From assembly GCA_008360955.1 (NCBI GenBank), contig LUCM01008323.1, positions 3,453 to 67,452 on the forward strand: a DNA stretch of 64,000 nucleotides, in the 5' to 3' direction. Below are positions 1-13,876 of this stretch, piece by piece. Origin of the DNA: Fasciolopsis buskii (taxonomy: Eukaryota > Platyhelminthes > Trematoda > Plagiorchiida > Fasciolidae). The translations under genes were made by a program, and so were the position numbers. How positions within the stretch are numbered: position 1 is the first letter of the stretch; every line of letters starts with the position of its first letter. The notes below the pieces were generated by a model. The model saw only the letters and a list, made by a program, of their open reading frames with translations, was not told the DNA's origin and searched no databases.

Positions 1-3000
1 CGCCTGGTTTCAAACTCATGGACATCGTCGTCCCAAGAGATAAAATAACCGACGATTTTCAAGCCACGATTGAAACAGTCTCAATGGTAACGAGGAGATA
101 TTTATACTCCTGGAATAGTTTCACGTAGTAAATAAACGTTGCTCAAATATTCAAACGCCAAATGAGACTTGAACAAGGTTAACGTAACTTGAAACTGTAT
201 TTGCAAATTTGGTAATCAAGAAAGACTAGTCTTCTTAGTGCAACTGGATTGAGAATCGTCCGAAATTTGGGAAATGAAAGTAAAATGTGCTAAGAAGCCA
301 AAACGTTGGTTGATTTGAATTCATTGAACATGACGATTGTGATGCGTAACAAAAATTCACCACTCCTTTCGTCGTTCTGTCTACCGTTGCAATCTGGTGA
401 GCGTTTCTTCTCTGAAAACACACTGGTTCCATCTGTAGAAAATTTTCAGTTGATTACTGGACCGTTGATGATGCTTTAGTAGTATTCTACAATGGTTATG
501 TGATAATCGTGCTGTTTAAGAATTTTGATTAGCTGACCCCGACAGACATGTATAAATAAATCGCGTAGCAAAAATCTTGATGAAAATGGCAAACTCGTAT
601 ATTTATTAACCATGAGGCAGCATTTTTTGTTTGAAAGGTGCCATTTACCCCCGTGTCTCCCAAATCCAGAAAAAAATTCATACATTATTTTGCATATGTT
701 ATTCAGCTTGCTTTCAGTACTGCCGGGATGAGTACCTCGTCACTGAATAGGGAAGCGGACGGCGATAGCTGAAGTAGAACACAGAACTTCCAGGTTTGAA
801 GTTCGCGATGGCAACTTTTCGACTATCGTCAGCCATTCAAGGGACACTCCAGATATTCAATGGGGCGAAAGTCAGCAAATAGTGCAAAGAACAGATTTAG
901 GACTTCCGATTGAGATACCATGGTTGAATAGTGACGATGCTCAGAGGCTTGTTAGACTGATGTTTTGTTAGAGTCGTCCGCCAGAAAAAGTCGCATCTGT
1001 AGACTTTACTAATACAAGACACACTTTGCTCGTCACTATGCAAGGCCGTACCATGTACGTTTTCTAGACTGGGTGTTTCAATCAAGTCGCTGACCACCGG
1101 ATTGTCTGAAACAGCCCCACTTTCATTCAGGTTGCACTTGAGCTTGAAAAGATAAGAGTGCAACTCAGGAAAACAATCGAGCCGTGTTGCGGTTACCTAT
1201 TGGAAACATGGTGCTGAAAAGCCCATGAAGTCCAATGACACTTTAGCACGAAATAACCGCAAACTAAGTAAAAGAGTGAGTAGTGTTTGATTTGTTCACA
1301 ATGGAAATTCGACAGGGTTAGGAGGAATTTACAAGCCGATGAGGATAGACCATTGACATTTTGAATTTTATCTGAGGAGAGTGTGTGGGACCAAGTACTT
1401 GTTGTGTCCAAGGTTAAGTGATAATTTTCATCGGAATAAGATTGGGAGATAGATTCAGTTGAAGTTAGTGCATTGTCAGTCTGAGGCAAAAGTAGCGTAG
1501 TACGCAGTAGCCTTACTGGATAACCGAGGGGCTTCAAATCGGATCCGAGTAGATTCACGTAAATACTATGGGGCGGGTGAGTGGATAGTCTAATTTGATT
1601 ATTATTTACGGATGATCATTGTTAAGAAATGCCAAAGAGGAAGATTATTTTCTAAAGAAACGGATGAGTTCGGTAATTCTGGATCTGGAGTTGGACCAAC
1701 CTTAAGAGAAAGATAAAGAGAGATGAACAAGGATCTGTTGGATTCCATCGATCACAATCTCACAAGCGTGTGTGACATTGGAAGAGATAGAAAATAAGCG
1801 GGTAAACTGAACACAGTCAAGTTTGTTTTATATGCGGGAATGTATTGCAATGGCTGATTTAATTAGAGTAATCAACAGACTGGCCAAACATGAACAGTTC
1901 AGTTAAGCCTGCACAGTCGTTAGTCTAACATCAACACGGTCTGTTTTTCTTAGCTATCGCTCTCACTACCGAGTACTATTGAGACATCATTTTATTGTTC
2001 CGATGGACTGCTGTAGACCAAACGGCATTTGTTGATTGCAATCGTTTCACTAACTGGGATTATGAGGCTTTCCTTATTGCAATGTTGCCCTCTCTTTTTG
2101 GAGATTCTCGTGAACCCCAATCCGGTAGTCTTATCCCACCTCATCTGAAAAGTATTTTATTTAGGATTTTCTCATCCGTTCGTTATATTTCCGGTTGTTC
2201 TTTCTGCCCTATCTTTCAACTTCTATATGCATGCCAAAACGGTTGATCTGTAAACATGCGTAACCCAGGTCCTAACTCCATTAATCTACTTAGATTCTTT
2301 GCCTGATCTAGGGACTATTCTACGGACCATTACCCCAGCCCAACCTCAGCACTGGTGATAAAATTTCTTCGTCTTAATTTTTAAATACTACGATGTTTTC
2401 GGTTATTAGAAGCCTATGGTTTTCCCATGTCTTCTCAACTTATCAGTCGATGTTTCTGGACCATGTAGAAGGATCGACCCTGTTGTCGCTGTTTCATACT
2501 CGATCACTGTTTCATAACTGCAAGTCAAATTGGCAATATAAATGCATTAAATTGATAATTCTCAATAGAGGCTTTTGTACACGAGGGGATGTCTTATCCG
2601 AAATGTGGACATCTGGTGAGATGTAACTGCCCAAATAACGAGAATTATTTACGTCGCCAAACTCCTGCAGCGTCATTGAGCATTGTGTTAGTACAAAGCG
2701 TTTTTTAAGCATAACTGCACTGTCGTTCAGATGATCAAGAAATACTAGCAACTTATTCCTTCATTCGGAGGCACATCATTCCCCATAGATCAGGGCGAAC
2801 TTCTTTTTGTCCAAGAAAATATAATTGTTACTATTCTTGCAAAAGAATGTAATTTTCACAATCAATTTAGTTAAAAGTTGACTATAGAATGGAAGAGAGG
2901 ACAGTCTTTACCAACGAAACTCCTTGGAGCAAACTGAAACCTTTTACTTTGCATCACCGTATCCTATCAATTTTCCAAAATGCTTTATCGCCTAATATGT

Positions 3001-4796
3001 GTAGTGATACACTCCACCCACATCAACCAATCAGCACCGTTTATCCACTAGAATTCACCCATCGTATTGGACGCTGGCATGCTGGCAATCGCCTTAGTCC
3101 ATTGAACTGCCTAACTCGTCCCAGTCTATCATGAAATATTTGCAGATTAACGGCCCAACTCCAAGGGAAAACCGATATCGCATTACAGGAAGTAAAAGTG
3201 TTGAAGATTAATGCTTTGTCGTATTACTGGCCATTTTGCGACATTACCTTTAAATCCCCAAGATGTTCTTAAATCGCACCGGCTCGTGAAAGAGAATTTT
3301 TAAGTGTGAATAAACTTAGTCAGTTGGAGCAGATGCATTTATGTTATTGGTCAAATTTGCAGAGTCAAACTTAAAGGTGGCAAACGTCAGGTGCGAAAGA
3401 CTAAAGTCATGAGAGACTCTGAATACCGTCCTAATGACAAAGAGTTCATTATTACAGTAAGCAACAACCGACTATCCCTGGTCGCTTATTGCATCACCTC
3501 AAATGACAATCAAACATTAACAATCCAGCAGCCAATCTCAGGAAATCATGGGAGACTAGTGGCTCTTTCTGCGTGCGTGGATTTTACCTCTATCTTTGAA
3601 TCGCTGCCGCCTATTAAAACAGTAGCAGATTTGAGCTAGGAAAGAACAGAACCACTGAGAGTTTAGTTGTTTGGTTAAAGTAATACTTCTCTAAGTGGTA
3701 TGCAATCGAAGGGTCTGCTGTTTTTTAGATGAGCGTTTTGTGCACAGGATTCTGACGGATTGATTTGAGTGTCCATCCAATGTAGATTGTGTCCAGTTAC
3801 TGTCTGTTTGTGACCATATAGCTCACTCTGTTTAAGTGGCCTTGAATTAAAAAGCAATTTGGTAGGTAAGATTTGTTTAGACATGACCTGGTATTAGCTA
3901 ATTCAGCAGAAGATTTGTAAGTGCCTGTAAATTTCAAATAAAACCAATCCCATGCCACTGTAGATGCGTCTGATTGTGGACTGCAGGTCCTCTGAGAAAA
4001 CAGGGTGAACATCAGTGTTCTCGTAATACAACTTAAAGTGCACTCTGCAACCATGGACCGAATCAAGCGTTTTTGTTTGGTGTTTTTCTAGCAGTGCTTT
4101 GTAGTAACCGCATGTGTATAGCACTTTTGGTTCTGCACATCATTAGGAAGCTTTATTTCTGCATCTTCACTATTTCGTTGACAAGTATACTCAAACCCAC
4201 CCACTAACCGGATGCAGTTGGTCCAAGGGAAGTCTCAAATTTACTCATCTCTAACCGAAATCTCATTTTTCTGTGGACTTTATGGAAAGCAACTACAACT
4301 TGATGCCACTCTAACCAAGCTTCCGTTGCACCAACATAATATTTCGGCGGCGAGTCTATTCAAGAGGCACAAAATAATATTGGCTTGCTCATGATGAAAC
4401 TGAATGTGAACGGTTCAAGCACAACACCAACACATGCAATTGTTCGCAATAATAGATTTTGATGTGAATTTCGGAATTATTCCCCATGCAATAACAATAC
4501 CCAACTTACAAATGATAATCAAAGAAGCATTGTACAGTTGTTCCATGTTGACTGGGTATCATTAGCATTTCATGTACATCGCACCGGCACCGGAAAGCGA
4601 ACCCGGAATGTGCATTGCTGATGACTATTAACTCGGATGGAAACGGCTATTTTGTGCCTCTCCAATTCTGAGTGGGAAGTTAGATGTTAACAATGCACAG
4701 CGAATCAGTTGGAAAAAAACATTTCTGCCGTTGATTTGAGAATGACCACCGTCACCTGAACACAACTTCTGGTGCATCCAAACACTGACGAATGCA
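1..4796. other. No recognised gene
   Basis: AT-rich DNA with short open frames only. The longest (1193-1558, - strand, serine/threonine-rich) starts at GTG and matches no family I know. I see no clear RNA gene or promoter. Confidence 0.6.
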
Positions 4797-5720
4797 GTGT
4801 TAATCAGTGAGTCACGGACCGGTGAAATCGTGTTTCTAATGAAAAAACCCTTATTTTACTGTCTTGCACGGCAAACCTGGTCCATTAATCGGCTTATGAA
4901 TGACGTCCAGCATGTCGATGTCACCCTTGCAGTCATCCAGTACGAAGCTTGCAATAACTTCCTTCAAATTTTCAATAATCATTGTAGCTCGGTTGATTTC
5001 AACCTAGAGAAAGAACTTTTCAATAGGGTTGTCAGCTTCGTCTGGAAGTCTCACGAGAATTCACTACGAGTGTTTCTAAAATAACTCACCCATCAAGACA
5101 ATTATTCGCACTTTAGTTCAGCTCGTTTACGATGCGCAAATTAAACGCATCTCCCCGTTAGTCAACAGAGTTGAAAAGTTTGTAATGATAACATGCAAAA
5201 GATCTGAGACTTATAAACAACGTTCAGAAAGATATTCGCTATCAGCTATATCTTACAGGAAAACAACTGAAAGTAAGCGCACCGGGAACCAAGATTAAGG
5301 AAACAAAAGAGGAAGAGACTTCAGTTAGAATTCCATTTATATCAGGGACTCCTGATGCAATGATATATGTTCTTGGTGAATTCAATATTCGTCCATTTTT
5401 GGACAGACAATATCCTAAAACGACACCTCACAAAGACTAATAATTCCATTTTCTTAAATGGACAAAGTGATTTCATCCACAAAGTCAACTACCAGCAATT
5501 CCCTGCAAAATGTATTGGTCAAATCAGTAGACTATTGAAGGCAAGTGTAGTGGAAATCAAAATAAAGAAATATTGCAAACCTGTCGACAAGATACCCTTT
5601 GCAAAAATTTAGCATTATTCAACTATTCTTTTGCATGTTATAGCAGAAGAGTACAACGTAGTTTATGAAAGCGCTACAACACATCATCTCGGTAAATGCA
5701 CCGAAGTATGAGGCTCTGGC
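4797..5720 (+). mobile_element. Penelope-like element remnant (RT plus GIY-YIG), decayed
   Basis: The frame at 4797-5084 resembles the C-terminal part of a Penelope RT. HVDVTLAVI stands where YVDDTLAVI-type catalytic sequence is expected, followed by CNNFLQIFNNHCSS, VDFNLEKE and FVWKSHENSL. From 5279, VRIPFISGTPDAM matches the conserved linker block before the endonuclease. After a stop and frame change, KCIGQISRLLKA and KKYCKPVDKIP match the YIG-xTxRxL part and beyond of a GIY-YIG domain, followed by LHVI about 5630. The second catalytic Asp of YVDD is Val, the YIG tyrosine is Cys, and the frame is broken at least twice, so this copy cannot be active. No further RT motifs are clear upstream. 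Family calls come from remembered motifs; a profile search would settle the borders. Confidence 0.78.
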
Positions 5721-8424
5721 GATTGACTTCACCCCGCACTCGTCAATTGCAACGACGGGTCAGGGGTTTTCGATATACACACAGTCTTAACTTCACTGAC
5801 GAATAAACACCTCAAAGGTCTACCTTATCATCGCTGAGAGACATGACATGTAAGAAAACTAATCGCACACTACACAATTCAATTTAAGTGTACCCACAGA
5901 CAATTTCACAAATTCATAACCAAACATCCGCTGACATTTCAAAGTTCCCTTAGATTTATTTCAACCAAAGTCGTAACATATACTTTGAGAAATACTACCC
6001 ACAGCAACCGAAAGGTTGACGAATCACCGCAAATGTCAACATAACAACATTTATTATTATTAGCAATACATAGCGCATCGATATTTGGACACAGCCCTTA
6101 GATTATTCGTACCAAGATATTTGCTATCCTGACTTGACTTTGTATCACTTTGCTCCACACCGTTTCGTGGTATTAGTCAGAAGAACTCACTGAGTTCTCC
6201 GGTTGCCTGGTAATCGGAGATTTCATGGACGACTTCTGACGAATGAGATTTATGGGAGTCTTAAAATCAGGAACTAAAGATGAGATTTGTCAATACAGTG
6301 AAAGCAAAGCTCAGTGCTTTGCCGAGGTCGTCCATATAAATAGCACTCAAAGGCAACTGTCTTCGGACAGAAAAATGAATGAAACATGTGGTATGATGAA
6401 TTACATATCATCACGAAACACTTTCTTGCGCAACGTAGTGGTTTCATTTTTTTTTGATCAGCTGCCTGACAAGGATGGCTGCTTTCTGCCTCAGTATTTT
6501 GTCAGAGGACTTGAAAATACCTTCCAACAAGCAAAAGTCCATCCAGCAATTTTATTCGATGCATATTCCAGGACGAGTTAGTTTTTGCAACTGATCATTA
6601 TAAATTTCCAATTCACAAAGTCATTTGGGTGTTTTTGAACGAGTTTTAACCTATTTTGCTAATCTGCAGTTTTCTAACGCGCGCTGTGTAGATCGCGAAT
6701 TTCATGCTTCGTCCTCATACTACGAGCACCGGCTACATGCATCAGGCGAAGCAAGCTTTCCGGGCTATCATCAATTTCATATATCTCACAGCATGACTTA
6801 CTAAACTGTTGCATGATTGATGCATACCTTCAAATGCAATTCGGCCCACTTGTCACGCTGTCACCGATTGTTTGCTCTGACTAAATGTCAGACGAAAATC
6901 AGCCGATCATATCTTGAATGATCAATGAAAGCAGCACTCAGCGAAGATGACTCTTGAATTTCTTTTGTTGTTACAAACCACCATTCTTGATCGTCAGAAT
7001 AGGTAATAACTTCAAACATCTATTTCGTAGCCAAATTTGAACAAGGTGTGTCATTCTCAGGTTGTTTTCGATTGTTGTTTACCAGCGGCGGGTGTTTCGT
7101 TTAATAAAATATATATGCGTATGTTTGGGTATTCCTGTGTTTTTCTAAGCCCGTTTATATTGTTCAAATTCAACACTTTGGAAACAAATATTATCTGAAA
7201 TTTCTAAAGGCGAACATTAGTGTTCACATCATACATGATTGTTTCATGTTTACCATTCACAAACTGAAGTCACACTATGACTGTGTTATACGGTCTTGTA
7301 CAGCTTGATACAAACTTATTCTTGATACCACATTAAACTGGACGAAGACCTAATCACTTAAAGTGATCCCCAGCAGTTGGCCTGTTTCGCTGTTATTTTT
7401 CTCACTTTACTGTTTGTCCTTTTTTAATTTTCAGACATCCTTTATTGTAGCCTAATGGATTTTTCTCATCGAATTTCTAATTTTTATTTTGCTGGGCATT
7501 GTGTTTTATTATTAAATTATCTTTCCTATCAGCTATTCGATTTATCACTGCGTTCAGTCCCATCGAAAACCCGCAATAGGTAAATTTAGCAAGTTAGACA
7601 TAAAAAATTCATGTGTTCTTTCACTTGGTAGTTTAGAAGGTACGGCTGCTGCCACGTGCTTCTGGAGTGTTTTGTTTCATTTGTTTGGTTGACATACTTT
7701 AAAAAACGAAAATTTTTTCTATTCAATTAATGCATTCGCAAACCCAATCACTTGTAAGAATGAACGAATGAGTTTTGTTAAATCAGTCAGTGAATAAATG
7801 ATTGAGTACTTGGGGGTGAATGAGTGAAGTTTCCTTTTCGAATTCCAGTACTTGTAGCGTCAAGTGCCGAGAACGTGAAATCCGACGGATGAGGCTTCAC
7901 TATTCCGGTTGTCACTTTCGAATGAATGAAGATAAATATCATGTGTGGGAATTAGTAGACCAAGTTATATTGTAAATATTTGTGCACAACCAAACGAATC
8001 TCACTCAGGAAACATTACTAGGTTAGTGATAAATGTCATTCAGACTTCGATTCAGTGAAGCTAGTTTTGTATCTCTGTCAGGTATGATTATGAACACTTG
8101 TCAGAATGACAGTTAATGGTTAACAAGAGCGAATGGTTGGTAGTTGCTAGAGGCCTGTCAGATACGACCGGCTGACAATCGGAGGTTAGCTTCTGAATGC
8201 GTCATCCGTGTGTCAACTACCTTGTTTCCTGTCTATCAGCAAGCTAATGCTAGACAACTTGGATTTCTGACATTCAAGATGCCTTGCATGTATAGGTGTT
8301 TCGTGAACCCGCGGATTACATTCCTCGATCAATAACAAGAACAATAGAACAACCGATTCCTCATTGCAACAAACAAATCTGTGTCTAGGTAAAACGGTAA
8401 GAGGTAACTCACAGTATTCCTCTG
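5721..8424. other. No recognised gene
   Basis: AT-rich spacer. The frame at 6243-6581 (+, 112 codons) has no motif I know. A degenerate TGAA-rich stretch lies at about 7.75-7.83 kb. Confidence 0.6.
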
Positions 8425-9905
8425 TCCACTGGGCTTATCTCAGCTCTAATTAAAGATGGAGAAATGTTTGCGGTGAAAGAACTCTGTTCACGAGTATCTG
8501 CTATTCTGAGGAGGTTCCCTCCTCGTGGGGAGTCGATCGTTGTCCCCATCTTCAAACAGGTCTTGCGCAGTGACTACGATAACCACGGGGGTATTAGCCT
8601 AATCCCAAAAGCATCCAGCCTGCTTGCCTCCGTCATTCTTCGTAATTTGTACAACACGCGTGAAGGAAAACCCGGGCTGGGCTTCGAGGTGGTCATGGAT
8701 ACGTCGATCAAATCCTCAACCTTTGAAACCTGTCAGTGGACCGTAACAACTATGGTGTTCTCGGACACTCGGGCAGCCTTTGATCCTGTTGATAGGTCTG
8801 TACTAGGGCACTGAGAAATACATGTCGGTCATCAAACAGTTGTACCGTTATACGTCAGATCGGGTTGGGGCTTGCAGCCAGCTTTCGCCACATTTCGTCG
8901 TCTCTAGTGCAGTACGGCAGGGCTGCCCATTTCTTTCCAACAGAAAGCTTTATCTGATCTTTTGGGTGGTGGAGTTGAACTCCTCCCGGGGAACAGAGAT
9001 TTAACCTAGAGTATCCCGATGATATCGTCGTGTTAAGTGACAATGCATAGGCAATTAAATGCGCATTAGACCACTTGGAGATTGAATCAGCTAGGTGAGG
9101 CATGTGTTTTGCACCTTCAAAATGCAAAGTACTTCTTCAGCCTGTGCTAGCACCCATCCTTTGTGGTGATCGGTTAGAGGTACTCAATAGGTTTAAGTAC
9201 CCTGGGAGTTTGACCACACCTGGCGGAGGCGTTGCGGAGAAGGTCCCATCGCTAATTACGAAAGCCAGAGCAGCTTTCGCGAACCTGTGACACTTGTGAC
9301 GCCGCCATGACATCCGGTCTTTCCTCAAGCGAAGGATGTACAATCTCATGGTTCGTAGTGTTCTGCTTTACGGTTGCGAGACCTGGCCTATCCATGTTGA
9401 GGACGCCTGGTGAAATTCTGTTTTCAAGCACCGATGTCTTCGAAGCATTGCTCGTGTGTGGTGGGAACATCGGGTGAGCAACGACAAGGTGCGCCGTCGT
9501 GTGTTGGGTGTAGACAGTCGTCCTCTGACTGAAGTAATCACTCTCCGTCGCCTTCGATGACTTGGACACGCATTGCGTGTGCCCACTCATCGTCTACCTT
9601 TGTGTGCTCTTTTCGCATCTGCTGGGCAAGACTGGAAGAGGCGACGTGGCGGGCACTCTATGATTTGATGTAGAGATATAAAAAAGCCCGCTTCAGCTTT
9701 GGTTTCGGTTGGTGCTTCCCGACTTCATGGTTTGGGGCCCAAGAGATGAGAATTGCTGTTAGTTTTAGAATTCAATGTCGTGAATGATATATCCACTGAC
9801 TGTTGGACTAATTCCTCCTAACGATAATCCGAAAACAGCCAAAAGTCACAAAATGTGCACGGCGAAAGCACGAAAACTTAGTTGGTTTTTCGTGGTTTAC
9901 CGTTT
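8425..9905 (+). mobile_element. LINE family 1, copy 1 (5'-truncated, dead, mosaic)
   Basis: This is a non-LTR retrotransposon fragment on the + strand with reverse transcriptase homology. ESIVVPIFK and YDNHGGISLIP (about 8.53-8.61 kb) are the start of the RT domain. [13 protein letters not shown] carries the first catalytic aspartate. [10 protein letters not shown] is the RQGCPLSP-like block, [12 protein letters not shown] replaces the usual FADD/YADD box, and [15 protein letters not shown] and [12 protein letters not shown] are the C-terminal conserved segments. Many in-frame stops, several TGA where Trp is expected, break the frame. 8763-9718 is nearly identical to copies 2 and 3, but sequence on both sides is much more diverged and carries deletions. 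The endonuclease part is missing. The clade (RTE/CR1-like) is inferred, not tested. Confidence 0.85.
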
Positions 9906-10284
9906 TTCCCCTATTGTTTGTCCACTCTCAGTATAGTCCCATTTACATGTTGCGTTGGCACCTTGCCTGTTTTTAAGCAAGTGTATTGTATAATATATGC
10001 TGCCCTTTCTTAGCAACAGTATTAGATCACTGAGAATGGGTTACACGATTAAGACTTTCCCAGCAGCTTTTTGCGTGCAATTATTCGTGCCAGTTTTCTT
10101 TTTTTCTGACATTGCTTACTGTACAATGTGTACCAAATTGAAATATTGTACTATATCGGGCTGTCCATCATCGGTTGTCAAGCAAAGAAAATAATTTAAA
10201 CCCTATTGGCATTTGTACTTCGTGGTATTCGATGGTTTTTGTTTTTTGCCTTGAGAAACGTCGTGCTGTCTAGCAACGTGAAAC

Positions 10285-10310
10285 TATATATACATATATA
10301 TATATATATT
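10285..10310. repeat. TA-rich microsatellite
   Basis: An alternating TA run with one C interruption. A shorter run lies at 36581-36593 and a TA-rich tract at 18214-18234. Confidence 0.85.
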
Positions 10311-10450
10311 ACAGAAAACTTCAGTGGGGTTTGGTCGGTTAACTTCGAAATCAAGTGTTTTACGAGGCTATGAATCTGTCTATTTAGTTCAGATCAAATC
10401 CCATTGTTCTGTTAGTTGGAAATGTTAGATAACGGTTACCGTGAAGTGAG

Positions 10451-10496
10451 GGAGTCGACTGTATGGATATCAAATGTAAAATCGCCAGTCGACTCC
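10451..10496. repeat. Short perfect inverted repeat
   Basis: GGAGTCGACTG (10451-10461) pairs perfectly with CAGTCGACTCC (10486-10496) across a 24-nt loop. No poly-T or promoter context gives it a role. Confidence 0.6.
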
Positions 10497-13400
10497 GCCC
10501 TCAGTTCAGCCTAATTCATACGCAATAACTGGCGTGAACAGACAATTCCACCTATGCAAAATCCGTTTTATTACTCAAAAACCGTTTTAATTCTTTGTAT
10601 TCGGCAATTGTTGGTCGAAAATTTCGTCGGCTGTTTTAGTCCGTCCTCATTAAATGAATTTGTTAGAAGTTCAAGTGACCATTGACTGACGCAATCAACA
10701 CTATGTCGCAATAAGCGCGCTGGACTTCGATCTGAGTAGTGGACGTAATGATTCAGTGCCCAATTCCTCCATACCCTTAGAGAAGTTACTTCCTGTTCTT
10801 TGCTCTCAGTCCAACAAAACATCTTTCCATTGTATAGGGTGATAAAATGCGTAATCATTTAGGCGCGCCCTTGGACATTAAAACATCTCACGATTATCAC
10901 TACTTTTCGTCCGCTGGGCAGAGAAGATAACAGTGAACTTTGAATTATGAGACCCAGATTCCATTGTCACTAGCTTTGAGATAACACCCCGCGTTGTAGC
11001 GATTGTTTGATTCCGGAAACTGCCTCAACTGCTTTGTTCTTCAAATTCTCAAGATGACCGATATTATTATTTTTTGGTCGCTGCCCGTTGAGTGGATTGA
11101 ACCTTCCGACCTCATAAGCACGAAAGTTGAATGACCATCCCTCATAAATCAGATCTCAATTTGCTGGCAATAATCACTTCATAGGGATCCAATATTCAGA
11201 GCAGCGTAATGCTAGGCATTGGATCGTGGTGGAATTCTACTTTATTCCCTTTTTTATTTTACCTGAAATACCCAAACTAGCAATAATTCCCTGTTAGAAT
11301 AGATTCACACACTATTGTCGTGATGCTGGATTAATTGGTAGTAAGCCCTGGTTAATATTTTCCATAGATTCTTCCAGCCTGACATTCCACTTTCTATCTT
11401 ACCCAAATTTTGCTAATCGTTTTATAACAGATTGCGATACGAAAGTCTACTGACGCCCTCTTGTGTAGTTCCGCAACTATTGGTAAACGCATTTTTCTGC
11501 AATACCTCTGTCCTCAGCCCCTTTAAAGCTGCCTATTTTCCTCGAACGTCTTTAAGGCGGTTTATATTCCTCAAATGTCTTTTCATTTCTCCCTTGGTAG
11601 CTGCTGACATACAAGAAAAAAGTAATAGAATACTGGAAAATTCGGGCTGAAATATCTTATGGTAAGTTATGGCTTCAAAACTGCTCAGGTTTAACAGAAG
11701 TAAAATACAAAATGAAAGTCGATTCAATGTCATCCCAAAATGCATTCTGATCTGCCTACTATGCACTGAACGTGCAAACCAGTTCTGTCACAGTAAACAA
11801 GTTCGCCAACTTTTTTTGAGCCGTCTCTGATCATTCCGCACACAACTTTCATTTTTCTAAACCTTCAATTCTTCATTGACTGTTTTTGTGAGCTGTCATT
11901 CTGAACTAGTTTGATGCAGTATCAAATTATTTAATTCAGGGGAATCGTTCTCGTGATCGGCTGTCTGCTGACGTCAGGAAATGTCTGCCATTGTCATCAG
12001 TTCGGATGCCAAAAGGATGGAACAAGTAGTTAAATTATGACAGTGCCTAGCATTCATTTTCTTTTGTCGTAAGCACACATACAAACTATTTGGTGTGATT
12101 TGACCAACAAGCCTGGCAACCGTATTGAAGACAAAATGTCGGCACTGTGTGAACTAGTGTGTGAACAGTGTCAATGCTTTAGGCTTCCTGATATGGCTGT
12201 TCCTAAAGTCTTTTGCTTATTAATTTTGATCAATGGCAATATTTACACGATAGAATCGATATAGTTGTCATTTGCCGCAAGAGCAACTGTTGTATCAAAA
12301 TCAGCTACACAGATATTGTTAATACGGATATCTATCACCTTACATCCTTCACCAATGGCCCCATTTAAACGACCAGTATTCCGCAATTGGCCTTTATTTC
12401 AACGTAGCTGAAACTTAAAGAAATGAGAACTGTTGCTAGTATTCTCCGGAATGATTACCCGTATAGTTCGCCTAATCTGGGACACCTGCAGAATTCCTGA
12501 AGATTTTAGCACCGAAAAGTCAGATTTCAAGAAAAATGTTTATCAAGAAGTAGGCAATAAAAAATGAAGAATTCTCCTAAACATCTGCTTCTTTCATTAT
12601 GTATTCCATTTATATTTAGGGCTTGCAATGGTGTCTAATCTTCAGCCTCGTGCAATCTGCCAACTTTTCCTAGACATAAACCATTGGTTCGATTAGTCTA
12701 ATGATCGTACTTGTTCTTGCACTCATGAAATATCTTTAATGAACTACATGCAAGAAATAACCCTCTGTCACAATGAATCAACAAATTCCAGTTATTACAT
12801 TTAGATTTTTTTACTCAATATCAAGCTGTATTTACTTTCTAGGTAGTCTTAGTTTCGTATTTAACGTTCATCAACCTCGGAATACCGCCACCCATACAAC
12901 TCATGTAATGATGCTTACAAATACGAGTCAATTTCTCATGGGATTTGTTTTACATCAACTTGTGCTCTGGCCGACGCGCCCTGTTATGATTGCGCGCATA
13001 CTGAAGAAATAGTATTAGCCCAATAGATTGTAAGGTTTGTCTAAAATAATCCAAGTTCACAAACTAACCCGTTTTCGAGATAAACTTCTTTTGACATAAC
13101 ATTCCCTGCAAATTTGTAACTGGCGATAGAATACCTCGGTTAAGTTAGTGTGGAAAAATAATATAATCTATAAACAGCATGTTACGAAAGTCTTCCATTT
13201 GGCATTTCGCCTTTGCTGGCAGAAAGCTTGCGTTACCAAAGCCCCAGTGGCCTCGGTTGGTGGGTCCGAATTCCGCCCTTATCGACAACTGCCAACATTT
13301 TTGTTTGCCAAATGAGTCACATTTTCCCTATGCATTTGTTTTACGGATCCTATTTAGATCTGATTTACAGGTTGTTTGACTCTCGAAGGTGTTTGATTGC

Positions 13401-13804
13401 AAATAATTAAGCAGGTTGACCAAGATGAAATGTTTCTTGTTGTTCAGTTCTCAAATAATTTGTTGGATTAAAACCTGTTCCGACGTCCTAGATGATACTT
13501 GGCACTGTGCGTAATGCGCATAAGATAACAACTATACATTGGCATTATACAAGTTGACCGGCAATTTTTTACTCCTGCTCTATTGACACTTATCTTTTGG
13601 TTTTGCGACTAAGAGTTGTACACATCCATTTCACTTGCTCGCTGTTTCATTAGAGGCGCAGTTCTTCGAAGAAATTGGATTCTGGTAGAAACCTTGTTTT
13701 AGATTTGGGTACTTTTGAACTAGTAAAACCACGGCCACAGAGTAACGATGCAGACGGAAGAAGGCTCCCAAATATTAGTGATTGGGATGTTGTTTACATC
13801 AAGT

Positions 13805-13876
13805 GACTGATTTTGTTTGTATTTTGCTGTTAACTTTTCCGGGAATTACTGATTTTGTTTGAGTTTTGCAATTAAC
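13805..13876. repeat. Diverged 30-bp tandem-like duplication
   Basis: Two related units (13805-13834 and 13847-13876) share CTGATTTTGTTTG and TTTTGC..TTAAC, separated by 12 nt. Confidence 0.55.

Noticed and set aside
1193..1558. Serine-rich 121-codon - frame, with a related-looking frame at 897-1163
   Set aside because: It begins at GTG without a nearby acceptor, and a zinc-finger-like YRCDFFWRTTLTKH stretch lacks the second Cys/His pair.
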